Assembly (NCBI GenBank): GCA_942491735.1
Contig: CALOCN010000014.1
Coordinates: forward strand, 1,550,001 to 1,614,000
Source: CALOCN01 sp942491735
Lineage (GTDB): Bacteria; Eisenbacteria; RBG-16-71-46; JABDJR01
Direction: 5' to 3'
Length of the DNA stretch: 64,000 nt
A program made the translations under genes and the position numbers. Shown piece by piece: positions 55,368 to 63,661 of the stretch (position 1 is the stretch's first letter; each line of letters begins with the position of its first letter). The notes under the pieces are model-generated. The model was not told the DNA's origin and did no database searches. It was given only the letters and a program-made list of their open reading frames with translations.

Positions 55368-57731
55368 ATGACCGACTTTCTCAAGGAACCCGTCCTGAAG
55401 GCATTGTCCCAGGCCGGGCGTCCGCTCAAGTCCAAGGAGCTCGCCCGCGTCCTCGACGTGCCGACCCAGGACTACCGCGCCTTCAAGGCGTTTCTCCGCA
55501 CCCTCACCGACGACGGCGTGATCTACCGGGTCAAGGGATCCCGCTACGCGCCCCCGGACAAGATCAACCTGGTGGTAGGACACGTGGCCCTCATCCGCAG
55601 CGGGTCGGCGTACATCCTGCCCGAGAAGGCGGTGGGAGGGGACGATGTCTTTGTCCCCGCCGACGACCTGGGCAACGCCTTCCACGGGGACAAGGTGGCG
55701 GTCCGGGTGGAACGGCATCGAAGGGGGCGCCCCGAGGGCCGTGTGGTCCGGGTACTGGAACGTGCCCGCTCCGAGTTCGTGGGGACGGTGAAGCGGACCA
55801 AACTCTTCGCCACCGTGCTTCCCGACGACCCCAAGTTCCGCAAGGAACTGTTCATCCCGCTGGACGAGGCCGGGGACGCCCGCGACGGCGAGAAGGTCAT
55901 GGTCGAGGTCATCGACTGGGGCAGCCACACCGCAGCTCCTGTGGGGCGCATCACGGAGAGTCTCGGGATGCCGGGCGATCCGGGCCTCGACATCCTCATG
56001 ATCATCAAGCACAACGGTCTTCCCACCGGGTTCCCGGAGGAAGTGGAGTCCGAGGTCGCGGCGATTCCCGACACCATTTCCGCCGAGGAGATCGCGACCC
56101 GCCGGGACCTGCGGGGCGAGCAGGTGGTGACCATCGACCCGGTGACGGCCAAGGACTTCGACGACGCCCTGTCGTTGCGGGAAATCGACGAGGAGACCCT
56201 GGAACTCGGGGTGCACATCGCGGATGTGACGCACTACGTACGCAGCGGGATGCGGGTCGACGAGGAAGCACGGACCCGGGGTACGAGCGTCTACCTGGTG
56301 GACCGGGTGCTTCCCATGTTGCCGGAGAAGCTGAGCAACCACCTCTGTTCGCTGAATCCGGACGTGGACCGGCTGGCCATGTCGGCCATGATCCGCATCA
56401 CCTCGCGTGGGCGCATCCTGGACTTCAGGATCGAGGACACGGTCATTCGTTCCACCCGAAGGCTCAGCTACGAGCAGGCCCAGGGTTTCTTTGACGGCGA
56501 CAAGACCCTGCGGCAGGAACTGGACGACGTCTCGGGGCTGTTGACCCGTCTGCAGAAGCTGGCCGCGGCCCTGCACCTCAAACGCGCGCGACGGGGGGCG
56601 CTGGATTTCGATCTGCCGGAGAGCCGGGTGGAGCTGGACAAGGAGGGGTTCCCGGTCGACATCCGCAAGGTGGTGCGGCTGGAGAGTCACCGGCTGGTCG
56701 AGGTGTTCATGCTGCTGGCCAACGAGGTGGTGGCGCGGCACCTCAAGCAGTCGAAGGTGGACGCGATGTACCGGGTGCACGAGGACCCGTCGGAGAAGAA
56801 GCTAGAGGAGCTGCAGGAAAAGCTCGGACGCTTCGGGTACTCGCTCTTCACAGATTCCAAGGGGGCGGTACCGCCCAAGGAACTCCAGCGCGTGCTCGCC
56901 TCGGCCGAGGGGAAGCCGGAGGAACACATCCTCAACACCCTGGTCCTGCGCAGTCTGGCCCGGGCCCGCTACGACACCCTGCCCCTGGGGCACTACGGGT
57001 TGGCCCTGAAGGACTACACCCATTTCACCTCACCCATTCGCCGCTACCCGGACCTGATCGTGCACCGCACGCTGCGGGTCCTTTCCGGACGGCAAAAGCG
57101 GGCCATGGCCGACAACGCGCGGTACCGGGAGTGGCTCGACGACACGGCAAGCCATTCCAGCGACATGGAACGCAAGGCGGAGAGCGCGGAGCGGGACTCG
57201 GTGGAGATGAAGAAGATCCAGTTCATGGAGCGCCACGTGGGCGACGTGTTCACCGGGGTGGTGACCGGGGTCGAGGTGTTCGGTTTCTTCGTGGAACTCG
57301 AGCGGTACCACGTGAGCGGGCTGGTACACATCAACAACCTCGCCGACGACTACTACGAGTTCTGGGAGGAGGAGTTCTCCCTGGTGGGATCGAACTCCGG
57401 ACGACGCTTCACCCTCGGGGACCGAATCGAGGTGCAGGTGCTCGCGGTGAAGAAGGAAGTGCGGCAGATCGACTTCGTGCTCACCGATGACGGTGAGGAA
57501 CCGGGGGAGGGGGAGCCCCGCCAGAAGAGGCTACGCAAGGCGCAAGGCGCGTTCGAGGGCAAGGCCAAGTCCAAGCGGCCCCCGTCACGGCGGGAGGAGC
57601 TGGAGAAGCGGAAGAAGAAAAAGTCGTCGGGCCGTGGAGGGCGCCGCAAGGCGTCCTCGGAGCGCAAGGCGGAGAGCAGCGGGCCCAAGAAGGCGCCGAG
57701 CTTTGGGAGGAAGGGCCGCAAGAAGCGCTAG
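55368..57731 (+). CDS. rnr: Ribonuclease R
   Basis: 787 residues, 3'-to-5' exoribonuclease that degrades structured RNA. N-terminal winged-helix-like region (SKELARVLDVPTQDYRAF), cold-shock domains, then the RNB catalytic core with VTIDPVTAKDFDDALSL, whose acidic residues bind magnesium, and LGHYGLALKDYTHFTSPIRR. S1 domain around GDVFTGVVTGVEVFGFFVEL. The tail after residue 710 is very rich in Lys, Arg and Ser, as in RNase R. Its start lies 14 bases after the preceding gene, with only a weak ribosome site. Confidence 0.96.
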   Translation: MTDFLKEPVLKALSQAGRPLKSKELARVLDVPTQDYRAFKAFLRTLTDDGVIYRVKGSRYAPPDKINLVVGHVALIRSGSAYILPEKAVGGDDVFVPADDLGNAFHGDKVAVRVERHRRGRPEGRVVRVLERARSEFVGTVKRTKLFATVLPDDPKFRKELFIPLDEAGDARDGEKVMVEVIDWGSHTAAPVGRITESLGMPGDPGLDILMIIKHNGLPTGFPEEVESEVAAIPDTISAEEIATRRDLRGEQVVTIDPVTAKDFDDALSLREIDEETLELGVHIADVTHYVRSGMRVDEEARTRGTSVYLVDRVLPMLPEKLSNHLCSLNPDVDRLAMSAMIRITSRGRILDFRIEDTVIRSTRRLSYEQAQGFFDGDKTLRQELDDVSGLLTRLQKLAAALHLKRARRGALDFDLPESRVELDKEGFPVDIRKVVRLESHRLVEVFMLLANEVVARHLKQSKVDAMYRVHEDPSEKKLEELQEKLGRFGYSLFTDSKGAVPPKELQRVLASAEGKPEEHILNTLVLRSLARARYDTLPLGHYGLALKDYTHFTSPIRRYPDLIVHRTLRVLSGRQKRAMADNARYREWLDDTASHSSDMERKAESAERDSVEMKKIQFMERHVGDVFTGVVTGVEVFGFFVELERYHVSGLVHINNLADDYYEFWEEEFSLVGSNSGRRFTLGDRIEVQVLAVKKEVRQIDFVLTDDGEEPGEGEPRQKRLRKAQGAFEGKAKSKRPPSRREELEKRKKKKSSGRGGRRKASSERKAESSGPKKAPSFGRKGRKKR

Positions 57732-57798
57732 GGGACAGGGGCGGGCCGGGAGTGCCCAGCCCAAGGGATGCCCAGATACCAGGCTGAGACCTGCACCT

Positions 57799-58119
57799 CT
57801 ACCAGCGTGAGACGTGCACCTCGTCAAACCAGCTGCAACTCGCACAGCTCACCGCGCGGACGTGCGGGAAGAACATACTCACCGCATACAGAACCAGGCT
57901 GGGGGCAACCATGGACCCGATCAGCATGGTCCCGAGCCCACGCTCCCATGCGAGTCCCTCGCGGTTGATGTAGAGGAACGCGAGAAGGAGTCCCAGTGGC
58001 GCCGCCAACCCGGCCCCAGACTGCAGTTGGCGAGCAATACGATGGGACATCGTGGAGGAAATCTTGAGAGCGTCACCCGCGCGTGCGCCACACCGGGGAC
58101 AGGTGCGGGGTAGCGACAT
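57799..58119 (-). CDS. Small membrane protein with N- and C-terminal CxxC pairs
   Basis: 106 residues, not recognised. CPRCGA near the N-terminus and CASC near the C-terminus are zinc-ribbon-like knuckles that could pair. Between them are two hydrophobic helices (GLAAPLGLLLAFLYI and GTMLIGSMVAPSLVLYAVSMFF). ATG 58119 has a GGAG site at good distance, and the codon pattern is protein-like, which separates it from chance frames. A palindrome and possible -10 box lie just upstream (58161-58181). Confidence 0.65.
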   Translation of the reverse strand: MSLPRTCPRCGARAGDALKISSTMSHRIARQLQSGAGLAAPLGLLLAFLYINREGLAWERGLGTMLIGSMVAPSLVLYAVSMFFPHVRAVSCASCSWFDEVHVSRW

Positions 58120-58160
58120 GGTGCGCTCCTTTTCGGATTGGGTAACCAGCGGGGTAGCTC

Positions 58161-58181
58161 AGTATATCACAATAATTGTGA
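58161..58181 (-). promoter_or_regulatory. Perfect 7-1-7 palindrome abutting a possible -10 box
   Basis: TCACAATAATTGTGA at 58167-58181 is a perfect inverted repeat with a single central base. On the minus strand it directly precedes TATACT (58166-58161), a good -10 box for the small membrane protein 42 bases on. A repressor bound here would block that promoter. The form resembles Fur/PerR-type or CRP/FNR-type operators, but the cognate regulator is unknown. The rest of the 58120-58340 gap holds nothing I can name. Confidence 0.5.
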
Positions 58182-58340
58182 CTTGACTGGACGCCGGGGC
58201 GAGCCGGAAGTTTCCCCGGGGAAAATCTCGGAAGCTAAGTTGCTTCTAGGCAATGGGTTGAAGGTTGAAATCTTGCATTCTTCGCGAGTGATCCAATCAG
58301 GGCCTCTTCCGCTCGCGGAGGTTCTGCGGAGGCCTGTGGC

Positions 58341-58967
58341 CTACCGGGGGCGTGACTCCCGGGCCAGTTCCCGGGCGGCTTCCGTTGGGTCCGGGGCGCT
58401 CATGAGCGCCCCGCACACCGCGGCCCGGACCGGGCCCTCGGCGCGCAGGTGGGGGAGGGTTTTTCCGGTCACCCCTCCCAGGGCGACCACGCGATCCCAT
58501 CCCAGTTGCCTGGCCGTCCCGGCGAACCAGTGGGGTCCCCGTCCAACAAGACCGCTCTTGCTCACGCTGTCGAACACGGGGCTCAGGGTCACGTAGTCGG
58601 CACCGGCGGCCAAGGCCTCCGAGGCTTCCTGTTCGTCATGGGCCGAATAGCCGAGTAGCCGCGTGGGCCCCAACAGCCTCCGCGCATCCCTGACCGGCAT
58701 GCCGTGTCGACCTACGTGGGCGCCCGCTCCCTCGAGAGCCAGTGCCACGTCCAGCCGATCGTTGATGAGGCAGAGCGCGCCGGAATCAAGGCAGGCGGCG
58801 TGGATGGGCCTGGCGAGTTCCAGCAGTTCGCGCCCCCCCAGATCCTTTTCCCGGATCATGACCGAGCGAAACCCGGCCGTGATCGCCGCCCTGGAAACAT
58901 CGATCAGCGGATGTGCGGCGATGCGGCGATCCGTGATCAGCATCAATCCCGCGGGCAGGCGACTCAC
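58341..58967 (-). CDS. thiE: Thiamine-phosphate synthase (ThiE/TenI family)
   Basis: 208 residues, TIM-barrel that joins the thiazole and pyrimidine moieties to thiamine phosphate. MLITDRR, IREKDLGGRELLELA, LINDRLDVALA, DYVTLSPVFDSVSKSG and VVALGGVT follow the family pattern. HVGRH replaces the commoner HVGQ. The closely related thiazole tautomerase TenI shares these motifs, so the choice of ThiE rests on the operon. Start GTG 58967 overlaps the thiG stop as GTGA; the ATG at 58943 lies within the first strand. Confidence 0.85.
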   Translation of the reverse strand: MSRLPAGLMLITDRRIAAHPLIDVSRAAITAGFRSVMIREKDLGGRELLELARPIHAACLDSGALCLINDRLDVALALEGAGAHVGRHGMPVRDARRLLGPTRLLGYSAHDEQEASEALAAGADYVTLSPVFDSVSKSGLVGRGPHWFAGTARQLGWDRVVALGGVTGKTLPHLRAEGPVRAAVCGALMSAPDPTEAARELARESRPR

Positions 58968-59758
58968 GTTCCGATGACGCCCTCGAGCGGGCTGGACGCG
59001 GTAGCGTAGAGCTTGCGCGGAATCCGACCGGCCAGGTAGGCATCCCGTCCGGCCGACACCGCGTCGCGCATGGCCCGGGCCATGCGCACCGGATCCTTGG
59101 CCCCGGCGATTCCGGTGTTCATGAGCACCCCGTCGATCCCGAGTTCCATGGCCAGGGCGGCATCGGAAGCGGTGCCTACTCCCGCGTCCACGATCACCGG
59201 CACCTGGACCGCCTCGCGAATGATGCGGATGTTGTAGGGGTTGCGGATTCCCAGTCCGCTCCCGATGGGAGCGCCCAGCGGCATCACCGCGGCACAGCCC
59301 ACGTCCTCCAACCGCTTGCAAAGAACCGGGTCGTCGTTGGTATAGGGAAGAACGGTGAAGCCGTCGGCGACCAGCACCTTGGCCGCTTCCAGGAGGGCGA
59401 TGTTGTCGGGAAAGAGGGTCTTCTCGTCCCCGATCACCTCCAGCTTGACCAGATCCGTATCCAGGGCCTCCCGGGCCAGCCGCGCGGTGAGAATGGCGTC
59501 CTTGGCGGTATAGCAGGCCGCGGTGTTGGGGAGGATCGTGTAACCGCCCTCGGCCAGCACCCCGAGAATGCTGTCCTGTCCGCGGTCGGCCAGATCCACC
59601 CGTCGAATGGCGACCGTCACCACCTCGGTTCCGCTCACCTTGAGCGCCTCCCGCATGGTCTGCGCGTCGGGAAACTTCCCGGTTCCGGTGAGAAGACGGG
59701 AGGTGAATCGATACTTGCCGAAAACCAGTTGTTCCTGCGTACCGTTGCTTGCCGTCAT
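58964..59758 (-). CDS. thiG: Thiazole synthase
   Basis: 264 residues. Forms the thiazole phosphate ring of thiamine from deoxyxylulose phosphate, the ThiS thiocarboxylate and dehydroglycine. RLLTGTGKFPD is the N-terminal signature, LVKLEVIGDEKTLFPD bears the Schiff-base Lys, and MPLGAPIGSGLGIRNPYN is the phosphate-binding loop. GVGTASDAALAMELG and the C-terminal GRI.RKLYATASSP segment complete a full-length protein. It begins 23 bases after thiS. Confidence 0.96.
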   Translation of the reverse strand: MTASNGTQEQLVFGKYRFTSRLLTGTGKFPDAQTMREALKVSGTEVVTVAIRRVDLADRGQDSILGVLAEGGYTILPNTAACYTAKDAILTARLAREALDTDLVKLEVIGDEKTLFPDNIALLEAAKVLVADGFTVLPYTNDDPVLCKRLEDVGCAAVMPLGAPIGSGLGIRNPYNIRIIREAVQVPVIVDAGVGTASDAALAMELGIDGVLMNTGIAGAKDPVRMARAMRDAVSAGRDAYLAGRIPRKLYATASSPLEGVIGT

Positions 59759-59781
59759 GGCGTGTCTCCGTTGCTGCGCGG

Positions 59782-59982
59782 TCAGCCGCCGGCCACCGCG
59801 TGAATGATTTCGATGGTGTCGCCCTCTTCCAGGGCTACCCGTGCGTGGTCCGCCCGGAGCACGACCTCGCCGTTGCGGGCCACCGCGACCCGCTGCGAGG
59901 TCAGCTCCAGATGGGTCAGGAGCCCCGCCACGGTCCACTCCGGGGCCGCATCGAGACTCTCACCATTCACCGTGACCCGCAT
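59782..59982 (-). CDS. thiS: Sulfur carrier protein ThiS
   Basis: 66 residues, beta-grasp (ubiquitin-like) protein with the required C-terminal Gly-Gly (HAVAGG), which is adenylated and thiocarboxylated to donate sulfur to ThiG. MRVTVNGES opens the fold and LEEGDTIEIIHAVAGG is the family ending. ATG 59982 has a GGGAGG site. The adenylating enzyme ThiF and the dehydroglycine source (ThiH or ThiO) are not in the window. No TPP riboswitch precedes it. Confidence 0.94.
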   Translation of the reverse strand: MRVTVNGESLDAAPEWTVAGLLTHLELTSQRVAVARNGEVVLRADHARVALEEGDTIEIIHAVAGG

Positions 59983-60058
59983 CCGGACCTCCCTGGTCGT
60001 CCCCAAAACGCTAACAGGGCCCGTTCGCCCTGCCGAACCTATGACTATAAACCAGCTT

Positions 60059-60075
60059 CCGTGGGAAACCCACGG
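60059..60075. other. Short hairpin between divergent thiS and peptidase genes
   Basis: CCGTGGG and CCCACGG form a perfect seven-pair stem around AAA. It sits in the 122-base divergent promoter region; it could be an operator or a leader stem of the thi operon. Confidence 0.4.
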
Positions 60076-60104
60076 TCTGCCCGGGGTCCGCACCCAGGAG
60101 CCGA

Positions 60105-61553
60105 ATGCGTCCTTCGTTTCTCTCGGTGTGCCTCTTCCTTGTTCTTGGAGGCGGCATGCTGGTCATCCTCAACAGCGACAACGGCGAGAATCCCAACGAG
60201 GACATCCGCCTGCGCTACGACGTGGCCGTCGTTCCCGGCCAGGGGTTCGAAGTGACCCTGACCGCCTCCGGGATCCTCGAGGATCAACCCGCCTTCCGCA
60301 TGCTGCAGGGCTGGGGCCTGGTCCAGGACCAACCGGGTCATGTATCAGGGCACGAGGCGCGGGACAGCGAGGGCGGGGGACTGACCATGGTCCGCCAGGA
60401 CGGCCCCAACGAGACCCTGTGGATCCTCGACCGGCGCCCCGAAGGGGACCTCGTGTTGCGCTACCGCGTGCGATCCCATGATCCCGACATTGCGCCCCAC
60501 GCCAGCTTTGCCTCACGCGACCGGATGCTCATGCTGGGCTATGCCCTGTTCCTCTTGCCGGACGAGATCGATCACTTTGCCCCGCTGGAAGCGACGGTCC
60601 GGGTGACCGTGCCGGAGGGCTGGGACCAGTGGTCCTCCTGGCCCGCGGCCTCGCAGACCTTCGCCCCCAACACCGGGCACGATCTCTGGAGCCTGGTCGT
60701 GGCGGCGGGGGAGTATGACGACTCGAGTCTCAAGGTGGGGCCGCTGGACATGACCGTCCTGACCCAGGGCGCCGGCGATCCCACCCTGGGGCTCGGGATC
60801 TCCAACCGCCTGTTCCCGGTCCTGCGCGGGATGCTCGATCTGTTTGGGGCGCCGCCACAGGGGGAGACCCTGCGCGTCCTCGCGGTCTATCGCACGCTGG
60901 CCGACCAGGCAGGGCGCAGCGTGATCATGGGGACCAGCGAGAGCGGGGCCTTCCTGTGCGCCGCGACGGTGGACCGATTCCGGAGCCTCGAGGATCTCAC
61001 CTCGCTCGCCGCGCACGAGTGCCTGCACTTCTATCTCGGGGGCGCGGTGACCGCCGCGGCCGAGCCGCCGTTCCGCAACGCGCCGGATCTGGTCTGGCTC
61101 ATGGAGGGGGTGACCGAGTACCTCGCCTACCGGCTCATGGAAGAGGCCGGCGTGTTGGGCCCCACCGAGGCCGCGGCGGTGGCCGATCGCAAGGAACGGC
61201 ACTATCGCGAGAGTCGGGCCTCCGCCTATACCATGGCCGACGCGGCGCGGGTCATGGACGACCCCGACATCTACACCCTGGTCTACTCGCGCGGGTATCT
61301 GGTGGCGCGACTTCTCGATCGCGAGATGACCCTCCGGTGCGGCGATGGCACCCTGGAGTCCATCCTGCGCAGGCTCTTCGAGGAGCACGCAGTGACCAGG
61401 ACCGGCCGGGCGGTGGACAACGTACTCCTGCGGGAGCTGTTCGAGGACGCCTGCCCCGGCACCTGGGATCTGGTGGAACGCTACGCGTTGGGGAACGAGC
61501 CGCTCCCGCCCGCGCGACGGGATGCGGATCGTGTCGCCGTGGTGGGCCGCTAG
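60105..61553 (+). CDS. M61-like metallopeptidase (gluzincin), exported
   Basis: 482 residues. N-terminal hydrophobic segment (SVCLFLVLGGGMLVILN) as signal or anchor, then a beta-sandwich region and a thermolysin-like catalytic domain: AAHECLHFYLGG with HExxH at 304-308 and the third zinc ligand in WLMEGVTEYLAY (Glu334). The arrangement matches glycyl-aminopeptidase family M61, without an obvious PDZ domain. Likely periplasmic or surface protein cleavage. Its TAG stop overlaps the stop of the convergent gene within a shared CTAG. Confidence 0.82.
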   Translation: MRPSFLSVCLFLVLGGGMLVILNSDNGENPNEDIRLRYDVAVVPGQGFEVTLTASGILEDQPAFRMLQGWGLVQDQPGHVSGHEARDSEGGGLTMVRQDGPNETLWILDRRPEGDLVLRYRVRSHDPDIAPHASFASRDRMLMLGYALFLLPDEIDHFAPLEATVRVTVPEGWDQWSSWPAASQTFAPNTGHDLWSLVVAAGEYDDSSLKVGPLDMTVLTQGAGDPTLGLGISNRLFPVLRGMLDLFGAPPQGETLRVLAVYRTLADQAGRSVIMGTSESGAFLCAATVDRFRSLEDLTSLAAHECLHFYLGGAVTAAAEPPFRNAPDLVWLMEGVTEYLAYRLMEEAGVLGPTEAAAVADRKERHYRESRASAYTMADAARVMDDPDIYTLVYSRGYLVARLLDREMTLRCGDGTLESILRRLFEEHAVTRTGRAVDNVLLRELFEDACPGTWDLVERYALGNEPLPPARRDADRVAVVGR

Positions 61554-62911
61554 TTGCCGTAGCCCGCCTTGATCAGGCCCCAGGTCGTCGGTTCGACCGC
61601 CGTCTGCAGATCGAACCGCACGGTTTGGGTCGCTTCGTTCAGGGTGACCACGAAGGTGGCGGTTTCGCTGACCACGAACCGGAACGAGCTCCCGAAACCC
61701 GATGCCGGACTCACCGGGTGGGTCCCCGGCACGGCCAGATCGTCGCTCTCGTTGCCGCCGTAATCGAGCGGGTTGTCGAAGTTGTTGTTCGTGACGAACT
61801 TCGAGTTGAACGTGCCCGCCGGGATCTCGGTCACCACCGTCCACACACAGGCGGTTCCCTGGACCATGGGAGCCGCGGTCAGGTTCCACTCATTGAAGTC
61901 CCCGGCGAAGGAGATGGAGGTGAACTCGGAGGTGCCCGGATCCAGGGTCGTCGTGCCCAGATCCACCGCTGCCGAGCCGACCGTGACCGAAGCGATGGTC
62001 TCCGGGGTGTAGCAGGCCGCGGTGATCTCCACCGAATAGTCGCCCGGGGCCACGACGGCGAAGCCATAGGCTCCGGTGGTGGGGTTGCTGGAGGTGACGC
62101 GGGTCACATCCCCCTGCTTGAGGGTCACCGTGGCCGCCGGGTAGGGGGGCGACTCGAGTCCGGTGTAGGCAATGGTCCCGCCCACCGATCCGGTGGGTGC
62201 GCCCCCGACAAGGGTGACCGAGAAGGACTGCAACGACTCGTCGAGGGTGAAGATGTAGTCGCCCGCCACCGGGGCAGTGATCTGGATGTCCCCGCCGAAC
62301 CCGCTGAAGAGCCCCACGTTGAACGGTCCACCCGGGAGCACATGCTTCATCCCGGAGAAGTCCGCATAGCTGGGCGGATCGTCGTAGTCCTCGTCGGTCA
62401 CGAACTTGAACGCATGGTCCCCGACCGCGAGCGCGATGGTGTCGCTCCACGCGCAGGCGTTCATGAGGGTCATGAACGGGGAGGCGCCGATGTTCCATCC
62501 GGTGAAACTTCCCACGAGCTGGATGGTGGTGAAGTCGGTTGCGGCCGCGGTCGCGGTTGCCGTCCCGAGGGCCCGCTCGGTTTCCTCCGGGGCGAGGTCG
62601 AACCGGAAGGGGTCGATGGACCAGCACGGTGCGGTGAGTTCGGCCGTGTAGGAGGTGGTGGTGAGCGGCGCGGGAACGGAGACGGAAAAGGATCCATCCG
62701 TGCGCAGGGTGGCGGTAGTCCCTACCTGCGTGGCGCCATCCTCGAGAACCCTGACCTGGGCCGGCGGAAAGGCTTCGGTCCCGGTGTAGGTGACCGACCC
62801 GGTGAGGGTGATGTTCTGGGCCCCCGCCACGGACGCGGCGCAAACAAGACCCATCACGACCAGAGAGACGAGGGAGCAGACCGAGCGTCCGCTGCGGATG
62901 ACCATATCCAT
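61550..62911 (-). CDS. Secreted protein with two starch-binding-like modules
   Basis: 453 residues. Signal peptide with a hydrophobic core VSLVVMGLVCAAS and cleavage near GAQN. Two similar halves, each with a prealbumin-like strand block (ITLTGSVTYTGTEAFPPAQV; VGGTIAYTGLESPPYPAA) and a module beginning FTTIQLVGSFTGWN or FTSISFAGDFNEWN, ending in KFVTDEDYDDPP or KFVTNNNFDNP. GSFxGWN plus the KFV strand is the pattern of AMPK/CBM48 or SusE/F starch-binding domains. Each half has paired Cys. Probably binds glycans outside the cell. ATG 62911 has GGAGG; about 59 upstream codons are not protein-like. Confidence 0.75.
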   Translation of the reverse strand: MDMVIRSGRSVCSLVSLVVMGLVCAASVAGAQNITLTGSVTYTGTEAFPPAQVRVLEDGATQVGTTATLRTDGSFSVSVPAPLTTTSYTAELTAPCWSIDPFRFDLAPEETERALGTATATAAATDFTTIQLVGSFTGWNIGASPFMTLMNACAWSDTIALAVGDHAFKFVTDEDYDDPPSYADFSGMKHVLPGGPFNVGLFSGFGGDIQITAPVAGDYIFTLDESLQSFSVTLVGGAPTGSVGGTIAYTGLESPPYPAATVTLKQGDVTRVTSSNPTTGAYGFAVVAPGDYSVEITAACYTPETIASVTVGSAAVDLGTTTLDPGTSEFTSISFAGDFNEWNLTAAPMVQGTACVWTVVTEIPAGTFNSKFVTNNNFDNPLDYGGNESDDLAVPGTHPVSPASGFGSSFRFVVSETATFVVTLNEATQTVRFDLQTAVEPTTWGLIKAGYGN

Positions 62912-63086
62912 GGGGAGCCTCCTTCGGGATTGCCGTATCGGGCTCATGGGCCCGTTAAACCGGTCCAATTGTGCTTCCCTTGGGCCTGTGGGGCAACCGT
63001 CCAAAACGGGCAAAATCGGGTTGGCGAGGTCGTATCGTAGGGCCGGGTGGGGGATTCGCCGGTCGCCGGGGGGGCCCCAAAAGGGC

Positions 63087-63116
63087 AAACGAAAAGCGGC
63101 GCCGAGGGGCGCCGCT
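63087..63116 (-). terminator. Intrinsic terminator of the histone gene
   Basis: Read on the minus strand: AGCGGCGCC, four-base loop, GGCGCCGCT, then TTTTCGTTT. The perfect nine-pair stem lies 22 bases after the histone stop codon. The rest of the gap to 62911 shows no gene. Confidence 0.75.
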
Positions 63117-63138
63117 CTCGTCCAAACTCAACTGGGCT

Positions 63139-63348
63139 CTAGAGATCGCAGGGCTTGAGGGTCTTGCGCTTGTTGTCGGTCGCGCGGCCCTCGGCACTCT
63201 TGATCATCTCACGGACCTTCTTGTCGAGGGCTCCGTAGAAGTCGCCGGACACATTGCACTTCCGGACGGCCGCCTTGGTGCGCGCCTTGGAAATGATCAG
63301 GTCCACGCTGGCCTTCTTCTTGGTCTTCTTCGCTGCCTTCCTAGCCAT
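63139..63348 (-). CDS. Bacterial histone-fold protein (short, truncated third helix type)
   Basis: 69 residues, of which 15 are Lys and 6 Arg. A Lys-rich tail (MARKAAKKTKKK) precedes a histone fold. Helix 1 is SVDLIISKARTKAAV, helix 2 spans SGDFYGALDKKVREMIKSAE, and the L2 loop NKRKTLKPCDL corresponds to GRKTIKAEDI of archaeal histones. The chain stops right after Asp-Leu, as in the short bacterial histones related to Bdellovibrio Bd0055 and Leptospira proteins. Expected to form dimers and bind or bend DNA. ATG 63348 begins the basic tail. A terminator follows and a candidate promoter precedes it, so it is a single-gene unit. Confidence 0.85.
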   Translation of the reverse strand: MARKAAKKTKKKASVDLIISKARTKAAVRKCNVSGDFYGALDKKVREMIKSAEGRATDNKRKTLKPCDL

Positions 63349-63661
63349 TGAAAACTCCTCTGATCTGGGTGCGGTTGGCTCTCCTGAGAGCACCCTGTCG
63401 AGAACACCCTCGTGAGAACCCTGTGCCTCACGACACACGTGTTTGGAGCGGCGATCGTCCGGAAAAGCCCGTCCCGACCACGTTTCCGGCGTTATGAAAC
63501 ACTGCGGCTCGCGGGCTTGTCAAACCATTTCGGGGGAAAAGTCCCGATTCGGAGGCTTTGGAGCCTTCTCGCGGGTCAAGTGACCCCGGAATCGGGCCGA
63601 TTACCTGACTGGTGCGGGGTGGTGTGTGATCGAGACCTTATCCCCTGGGAGGGAGACCCAT
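63349..63661. other. Divergent intergenic region
   Basis: 313 bases between the histone gene and the lipoprotein gene. No gene seen. It holds the candidate histone promoter (63494-63523) and GAGAA/GAGAG-containing short repeats at 63384-63420 in what would be the histone mRNA leader, plus an imperfect GGGTCAAGTGACCCC dyad at 63572-63586 on the lipoprotein side. Confidence 0.6.
63494..63523 (-). promoter_or_regulatory. Candidate promoter of the histone gene
   Basis: On the minus strand, a perfect TTGACA (63523-63518), an 18-base spacer and TTTCAT (63499-63494, four of six). Predicted start near 63488 would give a leader of about 140 nucleotides, unusually long. Confidence 0.4.

Noticed and set aside
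58150..58185. GGGGTAGCTCAGT resembling the start of a tRNA
   Set aside because: No anticodon stem, T-arm or 3' acceptor partner follows; the bases form part of the palindromic site instead.
59983..60104. Possible TPP riboswitch before thiS
   Set aside because: None of the conserved TPP-aptamer segments (such as CTGAGA) is present; only a short seven-pair hairpin is seen.
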